A stretch of 64,000 nt of DNA from Alkaliflexus imshenetskii DSM 15055 (GTDB lineage Bacteria > Bacteroidota > Bacteroidia > Bacteroidales > Marinilabiliaceae), in NCBI RefSeq assembly GCF_000517065.1, contig NZ_KI912105.1:336396-400395 (forward strand), written 5' to 3'. Every line of letters starts with the position of its first letter. The first letter of the stretch is position 1. A program made the translations under genes and the position numbers. Positions 34,445 through 42,739 of the stretch are shown one piece after another. The notes below the pieces were generated by a model. That model was given only the letters and a program-made list of their open reading frames with translations, searched no databases and was not told the DNA's origin.

Positions 34445-34635
34445 TAAATTTGTCCTAGGCTTCACGAAGCACAAGCCGCAATAATTCTCATCAAAACAAA
34501 CGAGAGCAAATCGGTGAACATACAAAACAAGGCAGCTGCTATTTATTGATTTTCAGAGCAATACCAAACAAGTTTCGAGTCCCTCCGGGATCACAAAAAA
34601 GCCTCTGCAGCATTTTGTTGCAGAGGCTTTTTTCA
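34445..34635 (+). ncRNA. Possible small RNA with tRNA-like 3' segment
   Basis: A TAAATTTG box (34445-34452) resembling a -7 element, though without a good -33, is followed about 150 bases later by a strong terminator. Just before the terminator, TTTCGAGTCCCTCCGGGATC (34573-34592) looks like the T-loop and 3' acceptor strand of a tRNA, but no 5' half is present. It is either the tail of a short unannotated RNA or a tRNA 3' fragment left by an integration event. The rest of 34046-34444 is AT-rich without features. Confidence 0.3.
34595..34635 (+). terminator. Strong rho-independent terminator
   Basis: AAAAAAGCCTCTGCAGCA pairs with TGTTGCAGAGGCTTTTTT (one G-U type mismatch), with a T6 run at the end. 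No protein gene ends nearby; the closest upstream stop is 34045. It therefore points to a short non-coding transcript. Confidence 0.8.
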
Positions 34636-34712
34636 TAATACTACGCTTACAACCCAACAGCCCTAGCACATAGTCCTCAGCTATTAAACTACACAATTAA
34701 ATCAAAAATGTC

Positions 34713-36221
34713 ATGCACACAAAACGGCGAACCACACGACACTTGATTTTATGTATACTTGTAATGTTTGCAATGTCTACCGCTGCTCAGCAGAGTGTAG
34801 CCGACAGTCTGGTATCTGTACTAAAAAAGCATACCCGAAAAGATACCACCATGGTAAATATCATGAACGACATTGCTTATGCCGTTTACAATAACAATAG
34901 CGTTATGGCAGAGGAATATGCCTTGAAATCAGGCACTCTGTCAGATGAATTGGGATATAGAAAGGGAAAAGCCACAAGTTACTGGTTATTAGGACTAGTT
35001 AATCTGGGACGCAACAAAAAAACATCTCTGGACTTTTTTCAGGAGGCTTTGGCCATTTCGGAAGAGATAAACGACAAACGAGGAATGGCTAACTATCTAA
35101 TTGCTGCTGGAAATATTCTGAGAGATTTAGGTAATGCTGAGCAGGGCGACGAATACTACAACCGTGCACTTGAGATTGCTACACAAATTGGCGACAAACA
35201 AATAATACTTAAATGCCTGACTAACATATCACGCAGTTTAATGAGTAAGGGAAAGTATGCTCAGGCCATCGAAGGACACAAAAAAGCCAGCACCCTTGCT
35301 CTGGAGCTTGATGACAAACCTCTGCTCTCACGCTGTTACAATAACATTGGCACTATCTACATGATGCAAAGTAATTATCCGGTGGCCCTGAATTACTTTT
35401 TAATGGCCATGCGTGTAAACGAGCAAATAAATGATAAATCAGGCATTTTGGGTAACTTGCTAAATATTGCCGGTGTTAAGTCTGAACAAAAGGATTATGA
35501 AGCCGCTCTGCAAAATGCAAAGCAAGCGTTAACAATTGCAGAAGAGATAGGTGATACCATGCGGATATCTATCTGCCTGACCAATATTGGCCACATTTAT
35601 ATTCACATGAACGATGATCAGGCTCTTGAATATCTGGAAAGGGCGCTCTCTTTGTCAGGCGGTCATAACATTGTTCAAAGCGTTAATACGCTAACCAGCA
35701 TTGGTACCATTCATCGAAAGAATGGCAATTACGCACTGGCACTTAGCAGTTATGACGAAGCATTAAAATTGGCAGAAAAAATTGGACTGAAGCGCGGCAT
35801 TGCACAAGTGTGGTACAGCATGGGGAATGTCTATTACCTGCAAAAAGATTATGCAAATGCATTGGATTTTTCACTAAGGAGCCACAGCTTGGCACAGGAA
35901 TTAGGCCTGCTTGAACTGCTAAAGGATATACATAACCAATTGGCAAACACCTACGCTGCCCGAAACGATTTCAGGAATGCCTTTGAGCACCATAAACAAT
36001 TTAAATCATTCAACGACAGCATCTTTAATGCCAGCAACGTTAAGAAAATTGCCGACCTGGAGAGTGCATATCAACATGATAAAGAACGTCAACTCTTTGA
36101 AGCCGAAAAACAGAAAAAAGATTTAGCCATAAAGAGTCAGCGGACTATTATATTAACCCTGACAGTTGCCTTTTTTTTTTATTACTCTTTGCATCAACAA
36201 TTTACCGTTTATACGCACTAA
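34713..36221 (+). CDS. TPR signalling protein, first part (frame broken at T10)
   Basis: 502 aa: signal peptide (MHTKRRTTRHLILCILVMFA), then about ten TPR units (e.g. YNNIGTIYMMQSNYPVALNY, YSMGNVYYLQKDYANALDF) and the beginning of a TM segment (TIILTLTVAFFF) that runs into ten consecutive T residues at 36171-36180. In the current frame translation ends after a short unrelated tail. With one extra T, or a -1 slip, the frame continues FFFLLLFASTIYRLYALKK into a coiled coil and joins the PAS/HTH protein starting 36302. Intact relatives are one-component TPR-TM-HTH regulators of Bacteroidota. Confidence 0.8.
   Translation: MHTKRRTTRHLILCILVMFAMSTAAQQSVADSLVSVLKKHTRKDTTMVNIMNDIAYAVYNNNSVMAEEYALKSGTLSDELGYRKGKATSYWLLGLVNLGRNKKTSLDFFQEALAISEEINDKRGMANYLIAAGNILRDLGNAEQGDEYYNRALEIATQIGDKQIILKCLTNISRSLMSKGKYAQAIEGHKKASTLALELDDKPLLSRCYNNIGTIYMMQSNYPVALNYFLMAMRVNEQINDKSGILGNLLNIAGVKSEQKDYEAALQNAKQALTIAEEIGDTMRISICLTNIGHIYIHMNDDQALEYLERALSLSGGHNIVQSVNTLTSIGTIHRKNGNYALALSSYDEALKLAEKIGLKRGIAQVWYSMGNVYYLQKDYANALDFSLRSHSLAQELGLLELLKDIHNQLANTYAARNDFRNAFEHHKQFKSFNDSIFNASNVKKIADLESAYQHDKERQLFEAEKQKKDLAIKSQRTIILTLTVAFFFYYSLHQQFTVYTH
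36171..36180 (+). other. T10 homopolymer at the frame junction
   Basis: The tract lies exactly where the TM helix should continue. Eleven T residues restore one continuous protein of about 834 codons; nine give early termination. T TTT TTT in the zero frame is also a possible -1 slippery heptamer, and runs of this length can cause polymerase slippage. Slipped-strand phase variation, programmed frameshifting, a true mutation or a sequencing error all fit. Confidence 0.75.
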
Positions 36222-36301
36222 AGAAACGGACGAACAAAAAGCTACTTCAGCAAAAAGCTAAAATTGAAGAACTCAACGAAGAGTACATCACGATAAACGA
36301 G

Positions 36302-37216
36302 ATGCTTACTGCCTCAAACGAGGCTTTGGTAGAGGCCAAACACAAGGTTGAGGAGAGTGAAGAAAAACTTCAGCTCATCATTAAAAACTCGAACGATATC
36401 ATTTTCTTGATAGATGACAAACAGAAAATTCAGTTCATCAGCAATGTGGCAGCAAAAATCACTGGCTTCACTGTGGAGGAGATTAAACAATCATTCGCAG
36501 ATTTAATTCATCCTGACGACAAAGCAGTAGTATCGCAACATTGGCAACAAATTTTGCATCACGATACGATGAACAACACAGTTCAATTCCGCTATCGACA
36601 AAAGAACAATGGCTACCTGTGGTTTGAAGCAGTAGCTCAGAATCTTTCTAGAAATCCGGCCATTGGTGCAGTACTTGCCAACATCAGAAATATTGATGTT
36701 CAGAAAAAAGCCGAAGCGGCTTTTCTTGAGAAAGAAGCACTACAAAAAAAGCTATTGCAACTGGAAATAGAAAAAATAAACGATGAACTTGATAAGAACC
36801 AAAAGGCGATGACCGCTGCGGCACTTAAACTTGTTCAAAATTCGGAACGGGACGCGCAGAGTATCAAAACTCTGGAAGAGATACTTAAAATCTCGGATCA
36901 GGGTGTTCAGGAGAGCATCAAATCACTCATTTCAAACTACAAACATCAGGCTTACAACTCCAACTGGGATGAGTTTGAGATATTATTTCAGAAAGTTCAT
37001 CACTCTTTTCATGACAAGCTAAATGAGCAGTACCCCGACCTAACACCCAATGAAAGGAAATTGTGTGTATTCCTGAAACTAAATATGAGTAACAAACAGA
37101 TTGCACAAATCACGTTTCAATCGGAAGAAGCACTCAAAAAAGCCCGATTGCGTTTAAGAAAAAAGCTCGAAATTGAAAGAGACACCAACTTGATTGCACA
37201 TATCCAGAGTTTGTAA
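36302..37216 (+). CDS. PAS/HTH part of the split TPR regulator
   Basis: 304 aa from an internal ATG; the same frame is open upstream to the T10 tract. A coiled coil leads into a PAS domain (about 20-135: IIKNSNDIIFLIDDKQKIQF, then ITGFTVEEIKQSFADLIHP), another long helix, and a C-terminal LuxR-like HTH (LTPNERKLCVFLKLNMSNKQ then EEALKKARLRLRKKL). It has no start signal of its own, so it is probably the C-terminal half of the 34713 gene and would be made only if the frame is restored. PAS may sense a ligand and the HTH bind DNA. Confidence 0.78.
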   Translation: MLTASNEALVEAKHKVEESEEKLQLIIKNSNDIIFLIDDKQKIQFISNVAAKITGFTVEEIKQSFADLIHPDDKAVVSQHWQQILHHDTMNNTVQFRYRQKNNGYLWFEAVAQNLSRNPAIGAVLANIRNIDVQKKAEAAFLEKEALQKKLLQLEIEKINDELDKNQKAMTAAALKLVQNSERDAQSIKTLEEILKISDQGVQESIKSLISNYKHQAYNSNWDEFEILFQKVHHSFHDKLNEQYPDLTPNERKLCVFLKLNMSNKQIAQITFQSEEALKKARLRLRKKLEIERDTNLIAHIQSL

Positions 37217-37285
37217 CTAGAACGATGTCACCTTTTTCATCCATTCAACATCAATATAAAACAATAACTAACAACACATTACAAG

Positions 37286-37323
37286 AAAGTGGACAACACC
37301 AATGTTGGCGTTGTCCACTTTTT
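37286..37323 (+). terminator. Terminator of the TPR/PAS regulator gene
   Basis: AAAGTGGACAAC pairs with GTTGTCCACTTT, extended by CCA/TGG after one mismatch, and is followed by a T-run (37319-37323). It lies 70 bases after the stop at 37216. Confidence 0.85.
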
Positions 37324-37340
37324 GTCACCCCCTGCTATTC

Positions 37341-37369
37341 TTGACTTTTTCATTTGCTGTATAGTTTTG
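37341..37369 (+). promoter_or_regulatory. Promoter of the surface repeat-protein gene
   Basis: TTG (37341-37343), an 18-base spacer and TAGTTTTG (37362-37369) fit the Bacteroidota -33/-7 pattern. The start site near 37376 gives a leader of about 95 bases before ATG 37471. It lies immediately after the preceding terminator. Confidence 0.6.
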
Positions 37370-37470
37370 CCAGACGAATTTTCTTGATTGTCCTCTCCCT
37401 GAGCGGTTGAACAACTGCTCCACACAGAAGGCTCTAAAGTATGATTCCATAACTTTTTAAAATCTGGCAA

Positions 37471-37971
37471 ATGAAAACACATTTACTTTTTCTATTTTTT
37501 TATCTGGCCATGCTGCAATCCGGCTTGTCGCAATCGCAGGACCAGTTGGATGAATTTAAAGCGAGCACGCTAATTTTTCAAAGCAAATACTACAAAGCAA
37601 ACGTGTGGGATGTGTTTCGCTCACCGGCAGAACCCAATGCAGGTAATCAGTGGAACCTTTACAATTTTAGTATGCCATACGATGCTAAAACAAGAACCCG
37701 AATTAATTGGGGAACAGGTAACAATCGATATTTGGCATTCGACCTGGTTTTGTCTGATTTAGGACATTATGAGGACGACCTATTCGGCTCTATGAATCGA
37801 TACAACATCATTATAAAATTGTATGAAGCAGATGGCCGATATGTAAAAGATATATGTGATTATGGGGTTTTAATGGGATTTGGCGACAAAGGATTCCTAT
37901 TCAATCAAAACAACTATTACGGCACTTTCTTTACAAATGAAGCGCATACTTCAGCCAGCTCATTAAGCTAA
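37471..37971 (+). CDS. Secreted protein, N-terminal part before an in-frame stop
   Basis: 166 aa: signal peptide (MKTHLLFLFFYLAMLQSGLS) and a beta-rich domain of unknown type ending HTSASSLS at TAA 37969-37971. The next codons in the same frame read TPTTGRITKLSEIKSYSYSP and run without a stop straight into the repeat protein below. I therefore think this is the N-terminus of one large surface protein of about 800 aa interrupted by a nonsense codon, either a pseudogene or a readthrough case. No family is recognised for this domain. Confidence 0.7.
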   Translation: MKTHLLFLFFYLAMLQSGLSQSQDQLDEFKASTLIFQSKYYKANVWDVFRSPAEPNAGNQWNLYNFSMPYDAKTRTRINWGTGNNRYLAFDLVLSDLGHYEDDLFGSMNRYNIIIKLYEADGRYVKDICDYGVLMGFGDKGFLFNQNNYYGTFFTNEAHTSASSLS

Positions 37972-38034
37972 ACGCCAACCACAGGACGAATTACGAAACT
38001 ATCGGAAATTAAAAGTTACAGCTATTCGCCTCAA

Positions 38035-39870
38035 TTGTTTAAACCCTCTGCAGCGATTACCACCTTTGAGCACAATGGTGAGCTGCAACAGGTTGCTATT
38101 GCTACTAACTCAGCCTATACAATATCGGGTACAGTTTCAGCCATTGATGTTGGCAATTATACGGTAACCGTTACGCTCAACGACAAAACTAACACCTCTT
38201 GGGTTGATGGCACAACCGACGATGTGACCATCAATTGGAGCATCACAAAAGGCACTTATGACATGAGCAATTCCGGCTGGGACTATACTGAGCCATTCAC
38301 ATGGGATGGCACTCCAAAAACCGTTTCGGTCACCGGCCTGCCATCAGGTGTAACTGTTTATGGCTATACTGGAAATACGGCAACAAGTGTAGGCACATAC
38401 AATGCCACATCAACTCTGGCTTATGATCAGAATAATTACAATGCACCAGTTATGCCGGAACTGAGTTGGTCTATCAAACACCTCGAAGTAGCTAAATCCA
38501 TTGTGAATGCAGGCAGCTTTACATACAATGGCAATGCGCAGAGCATTGACATCCCATCAAACAACTATTATTCTGTCACCGGAACTACGACAGCTGTTAA
38601 TGTTGGAAATTATGCGGCAACAATATCCTTAAAGGATAAAAACGGTTCAGTTTGGGTTGATGGCACAACCGATGATGTGACCATCGACTGGAGCATCGCA
38701 AAAGGCACTTATGACATGGGCAATTCCGGCTGGGACTATACTGAGCCATTCACATGGGATGGCACTCAAAAAACCGTGTCAGTTACCGGCCTGCCTTCAG
38801 GTGTATCTGTTGATGGCTATACTGGAAACACGGCAACCAGTATAGGCACATATAATGCCACAGCAACTCTGGCTTATGATCAGAATAATTACAATGCACC
38901 AGTTATGCCAGAACTGAGTTGGTCTATCAAACACCTCGAAGTAGCTAAACCCATTGTGAATGCAGGCAGCTTTACATACAATGGCAATGCGCAAGCCTTA
39001 GACATTTCTGTAAGCAATCACTACTCTGTGTCAGGCGTTGTATCATCAAAAAATGCAGGCGATTTTTCGGCAAGAGTATCGTTAAACAACAAAGAGGCTT
39101 GTTTTTGGAGTGATGGCACAAATGATGACATCATCATTCTCTGGAGTATTTCCAAAGCCTCGTACAACATGTATGGTGCCGAATGGAATTATAGCGAGCC
39201 ATTCATCTGGGATGGCACCCCAAAAACGGTGTTAGTGACCGGTCTGCCATCAGGTGTGTCAGTTCAAAGCTACTTTGAAAACTCAGCCACTCATGTTGGT
39301 ACCTATACTGCTACAGCATTGCTGAACTATGACGAGCTAAACTATCACGAGCCTGCCATTGCACCTCTTGTCTGGGAAATAAAACCGGGATATACAAACC
39401 TGAATATCATCAAACTATGGGATAACGTTTTGGCAGTAAGCAATGGCAATAAATACGAAGAAATTAGAAACGCTTCATACAATTGGTACAGAAACGGCAT
39501 TTTGCTTCAAGGCAACCAGCAATATATCAGTTTTGAGGGTGCTATCCCTGCCGGTTCATACAAGGTGGAGATCATTATTGATAACCACGTGGCGCTTTCG
39601 TTGGATTACGTTGTGCAATCGGGCGCAGTAGCCATCGCCTATCCAAATCCAGTGCAGACAGGAGGCTCTCTGGTAGTGGAACTGGGTGAAGAAAGGCCTG
39701 CCGGAGAGCAAGCGGAGGTGCTCAACACAACGGGATACCCTGTGAAGGCATCTGTGGAACGACAAGCTACCGGTTATCGCATTTCAGGAATTTCAACACC
39801 TGGAACCTATTTTGTGCGTGTATTTAAGACTGGCCAAACCATCACCACCTTGAAAATTATCGTGAACTAA
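38035..39870 (+). CDS. Repeat surface protein with T9SS sorting domain, part after the in-frame stop
   Basis: 611 aa from a TTG codon; there is no convincing start of its own, which supports continuity with the 37471 frame. Repeats of about 150 residues alternate two beta-sandwich types, one typified by FTYNGNAQSIDI...VNVGNY and one by FTWDGTPKTVSVTGLPSGV...TSVGTY (MBG/Ig-like). Two copies (from 38248 and 38701, 453 bp apart) are almost identical in DNA; a third from about 39149 has diverged. The C-terminus is a T9SS sorting domain (IAYPNPVQTGG ... GTYFVRVF). The role is probably adhesion or cell-surface structure. Confidence 0.75.
   Translation: MFKPSAAITTFEHNGELQQVAIATNSAYTISGTVSAIDVGNYTVTVTLNDKTNTSWVDGTTDDVTINWSITKGTYDMSNSGWDYTEPFTWDGTPKTVSVTGLPSGVTVYGYTGNTATSVGTYNATSTLAYDQNNYNAPVMPELSWSIKHLEVAKSIVNAGSFTYNGNAQSIDIPSNNYYSVTGTTTAVNVGNYAATISLKDKNGSVWVDGTTDDVTIDWSIAKGTYDMGNSGWDYTEPFTWDGTQKTVSVTGLPSGVSVDGYTGNTATSIGTYNATATLAYDQNNYNAPVMPELSWSIKHLEVAKPIVNAGSFTYNGNAQALDISVSNHYSVSGVVSSKNAGDFSARVSLNNKEACFWSDGTNDDIIILWSISKASYNMYGAEWNYSEPFIWDGTPKTVLVTGLPSGVSVQSYFENSATHVGTYTATALLNYDELNYHEPAIAPLVWEIKPGYTNLNIIKLWDNVLAVSNGNKYEEIRNASYNWYRNGILLQGNQQYISFEGAIPAGSYKVEIIIDNHVALSLDYVVQSGAVAIAYPNPVQTGGSLVVELGEERPAGEQAEVLNTTGYPVKASVERQATGYRISGISTPGTYFVRVFKTGQTITTLKIIVN
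38248..39010. repeat. 453-bp tandem repeat inside the surface-protein gene
   Basis: The stretches beginning at 38248 and 38701 are nearly identical for about 300 bp (KGTYDM...GWDYTEPFTWDG through VNAGSFTYNGNAQ). The period of 151 codons keeps the frame, so unit number could vary by recombination. Confidence 0.8.
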
Positions 39871-39894
39871 TTCCTGTTTAAACACTTTTCAACA

Positions 39895-41265
39895 ATGAAT
39901 AAAAATCACATTATATATGCAATGCTGTTGATACTATTATCTGCATCATCTCTGGCATTTGGACAAACTGACAGCATAAAAGGCAAGCATTCTCTGGAGT
40001 TCTCAATCATTCCTTCATTTAATCGTTTATCATACAAAAGTGCCGACAACAGCAGTGAGGGTGCACTGGGCTTGGGTCTCAAGTTTGGATATACGTACCA
40101 TTTAACAAACCGTTGGGGACTTGGTGTAGGTTTGCGCTATCAACCTTTTTCTTCCAGCTATAAAAATCAAGGCTACCAAATAAGTTCAGAATTGTTGACT
40201 GAGCCCAATGGGCACAACTACATTATCAATCAAACACTCAACAACACCGAAAAGCAGCGTGTGAAGTACCTGATGATACCTGTAGTTGCAAGTTACCGAT
40301 TCCCCATAAACGAGAAGATTTCCATAAGACTGGCCACGGGAGCAGCCTACGGTTTGGCTTTTGCAGAAAAACTCACATTCAGCTCTGGAAGCCTTCAACG
40401 AGCCGCATATTTCCCAGATAACGATTTGGTTGTGGATAATCTTCCGGAACAGTCGTTCGGATACTTCAATGACTATGTAAACATGGCATCGGGAAAACAA
40501 TTTAAAAATACAATCATGGGCATAGGTGAAGTTGGTGCCGAGTATGCCATGAATGACAAATGGCTCATGACTGCCGCGATGAGTGGCGTAATAGGTAGCG
40601 ATATAAAGAAAAATAACGAATCCCTTCTTCAACACAACGGATATTCGGGTGTTACCTCATCCAATTACGTTGGAGCAGTGAAACCGGTATCGTTGGGACT
40701 AGCGTTGGGTATCATCTATCGTTTTGGACGGAATCACCAAAAACCTGTTGAGTATGTTACTGTGGCACCTTCCATTAGCCCGAGAATTGAAACTGTTCCC
40801 GAAAATATTCCCGAAGAGGTTGAAGAACCAGTTGCAGAGAATGAGGAAGTAATAGCGGAGGTTGAGGACGTGATTGTGATTGATATCCATGAGGAAGATA
40901 CGTCGCTCGATGAATTAAGAGAAAAAGTTGACCGCTTCAATGAAAGTGATGTCATCCAATTCAGCTTCAACAAACTGGAGATGAGAGAAGAGACAAAAAC
41001 TTTGCTGGATAGGCTCGTAAAAACTATGGCTGAGAGCCAGACTGAAACCATAGTTGTAGGTCACACATGCAGTATTGGTAGCGATGCCGCCAACCATCGG
41101 GTAGGCCTTGAACGTGCCAACAGCGTGAAGAGGTATCTGGTTCAGAGGGGCGTTGCAGCAGAGAAGATTCATATTGAATCGATGGGCGAAATAAACCCCA
41201 AATATCCCAACGACACACCCATTAACAGAGCCAAAAACCGTAGAGTTGAAATTATCGTGAAATAA
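39895..41265 (+). CDS. OmpA-family outer-membrane protein
   Basis: 456 aa: signal peptide (ending SSLAFGQTDS), an eight-strand-like beta-barrel region (about 30-285), a Glu-rich linker (PENIPEEVEEPVAENEE) and a C-terminal OmpA domain with peptidoglycan-binding signature (VVGHTCSIGSDAANHRVGLE then NRAKNRRVEIIVK). It follows the T9SS repeat protein by 24 bases and is probably co-transcribed, so it may anchor or stabilise that protein at the outer membrane. It is similar in design to the PorP/OmpA accessory proteins often encoded next to T9SS cargo, but no PorP domain is seen. Confidence 0.88.
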   Translation: MNKNHIIYAMLLILLSASSLAFGQTDSIKGKHSLEFSIIPSFNRLSYKSADNSSEGALGLGLKFGYTYHLTNRWGLGVGLRYQPFSSSYKNQGYQISSELLTEPNGHNYIINQTLNNTEKQRVKYLMIPVVASYRFPINEKISIRLATGAAYGLAFAEKLTFSSGSLQRAAYFPDNDLVVDNLPEQSFGYFNDYVNMASGKQFKNTIMGIGEVGAEYAMNDKWLMTAAMSGVIGSDIKKNNESLLQHNGYSGVTSSNYVGAVKPVSLGLALGIIYRFGRNHQKPVEYVTVAPSISPRIETVPENIPEEVEEPVAENEEVIAEVEDVIVIDIHEEDTSLDELREKVDRFNESDVIQFSFNKLEMREETKTLLDRLVKTMAESQTETIVVGHTCSIGSDAANHRVGLERANSVKRYLVQRGVAAEKIHIESMGEINPKYPNDTPINRAKNRRVEIIVK

Positions 41266-41305
41266 GGAAACACTCCTGTCAAAACCATTCAAATCACTAA
41301 TATTC

Positions 41306-41332
41306 AGGGCTGGACTCATGAGATCCAGCCCT
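41306..41332. terminator. Hairpin after the OmpA gene
   Basis: AGGGCTGGA (41306-41314) and TCCAGCCCT (41324-41332) form a perfect 9-bp stem 40 bases after the stop. No T-run follows, so termination may be partial. A second hairpin, GGCAAATTAGAAC/GTTCTTATTTGCC (41391-41430, one mismatch), follows in the same 354-base gap, which otherwise holds the direct repeat and palindrome listed next. Confidence 0.55.
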
Positions 41333-41454
41333 AATCAATTTACTCGCACCCTAAGAAGTGATATACAGTAAAGGGGAACATAGAAATAAGGGCAAATTAG
41401 AACAAAATGTGGGCTTCGTTCTTATTTGCCGATACAAAAATTGATGCGTGGTTG

Positions 41455-41482
41455 AATCAATGTCTTTGGTATAGGGAGAATT
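41455..41482. repeat. 28-bp direct repeat, left copy (island boundary)
   Basis: The 28 bases starting AATCAATGTCTTTGGTATAG and ending GGAGAATT are identical to 45902-45929. The two copies bracket 4.4 kb containing an acyltransferase, an integrase/IS91 element and a HEPN-like gene. They may be attachment or target-site repeats. Confidence 0.8.
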
Positions 41483-41495
41483 TCACACGGTCAAG

Positions 41496-41601
41496 TATAA
41501 GAGCAGTAGCGGAATTCAAAGTGATTACCTGTCCGCTTTCACAAAAGTATATTAAATGCACAGACCTTGAATTTACCACCGCACCCGTTATTGCTCTTAT
41601 A
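41496..41601. repeat. attC-like imperfect palindrome 1
   Basis: TATAAGAGCAGTAGCGG (41496-41512) pairs with CCGTTATTGCTCTTATA (41585-41601) except at two positions, with 72 bases between. It ends 19 bases from the 3' end of the acyltransferase gene. Length and mismatched arms resemble integron attC sites, but the conserved terminal boxes are not clear here. Confidence 0.5.
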
Positions 41602-41619
41602 CAATGTGGGCAATAGTTA

Positions 41620-42501
41620 TTATCTGCCACCACTAAGCACCTTAAGAAAGGTATACTTCTTCGTAATCAAAAACAGTAAATACACAAGGCATAATGCAAT
41701 AAGAATTTGAGCAATTATTTTTATTATTGGATTTTCTATGAAAGTTGACAATAAAGGATATGAAATCACAATGACTGGAGAATGATATAAATGTAATAAG
41801 TATGAAAACCTTCCAGTATTGAAAGAACGAAATTGTACGTCTATCAATAGTATGAAAACTAAAAAGGATAAAGGAAATTTTAAATAATCAATATAAAACA
41901 GACTTAGAATAATACTTAAAATTATTGTTGTGATAATTAAGAATTTCTTGTCAAAATGATTGTTATACTTAGAGTATAAAACACCAATTAAAAACAAAAA
42001 GGCTACATCTAATCTTAAAATTAGAGCGCCAATCAATAAGTAAGGTATTATAACAAATAGGGTTTTAAATTCCTTTTGAGTGATTAATGCAATAATTGAA
42101 AAAATTATAAAAATATCTCTTATAAAATATGTAGGAGGATTTATAGGGGGAGAATTAAATGAAAATAATCCTTCTGTTATTAAAGAGGAATCAAAACTCA
42201 ATCTATTCAAAGTATCATATCCTAAAAAATAATAAGCAATTAAAACTAAGACTAAAACAATAATATTAGCTATTAGATAAGGGATAGCTAAACTTCTAAT
42301 TTTTCTTAAAAATAGATTCTGTTTACGTCTAGATATTTCGTAATATAAATATCCAGAAATTATTGAAAGAATAGCAGTTCCAAAAGTTGGAATTCTTTCT
42401 ACAATAAAATAGGCTACACCATATTCTAATTCATTCCTAGTATGCGTAAATACAATTAATATAACTGCAATTAGTCTAATCAATTCTATACTTGATTTCA
42501 T
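41620..42501 (-). CDS. Acyltransferase family 3 (OafA-like) membrane protein
   Basis: About 293 aa from ATG 42501 (MKSSIELIRLIAVILIVFTH); a TTG start at 42519 is also open. The family-3 N-terminus with the catalytic His-Thr-Arg type motif (FTHTRNE) is present, followed by about ten TM helices. Such enzymes O-acylate surface polysaccharides. Codon use is markedly AT-rich compared with the flanks. It stands alone on the minus strand between two attC-like palindromes, like a promoterless or single-gene cassette, so horizontal acquisition is likely. Confidence 0.78.
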   Translation of the reverse strand: MKSSIELIRLIAVILIVFTHTRNELEYGVAYFIVERIPTFGTAILSIISGYLYYEISRRKQNLFLRKIRSLAIPYLIANIIVLVLVLIAYYFLGYDTLNRLSFDSSLITEGLFSFNSPPINPPTYFIRDIFIIFSIIALITQKEFKTLFVIIPYLLIGALILRLDVAFLFLIGVLYSKYNNHFDKKFLIITTIILSIILSLFYIDYLKFPLSFLVFILLIDVQFRSFNTGRFSYLLHLYHSPVIVISYPLLSTFIENPIIKIIAQILIALCLVYLLFLITKKYTFLKVLSGGR

Positions 42502-42514
42502 TTTCTTAATTATT

Positions 42515-42644
42515 GCCAACGGTCAAATATATGAAATCTTGGGGTTTGCGGGCTTCGTCACTGTCTGCCGTTACAAATGCTGGTGCGGGGCAGAATATTT
42601 CAAGCAACCACCTAAACCCCAATATTTTATATATGATGTTGAAC
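42515..42644. repeat. attC-like imperfect palindrome 2
   Basis: The left arm CAACGGTCAAATATATGAAA (from 42517), continuing TCTTGGGGTTTG, pairs with CTAAACCCCAATATTTTATA (from 42612) continuing TATGATGTTG. About 60 bases separate the arms. The right end, GTTGAAC, fits the integron GTTRRRY box exactly; the left end, TGCCAAC, fits RYYYAAC in 5 of 7 bases. Confidence 0.5.
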
Positions 42645-42739
42645 TAAATCCCTCCGGGATAGCCTCTTTCAAAAATAGCATTAATCTTTTTAGATGCAAG
42701 CCGTTATAACTGCATTACTCATTTTTAAATTATGCAGTT

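Noticed and set aside
34573-34592. Complete tRNA gene
   Set aside because: Only a T-loop/acceptor-like 3' piece is visible; no D-arm, anticodon arm or matching 5' acceptor strand lies upstream.
42646-42660. Second copy of the tRNA-like segment near 34580
   Set aside because: Only TCCCTCCGGGAT is shared, a short self-complementary string, so a true att pair is not supported.
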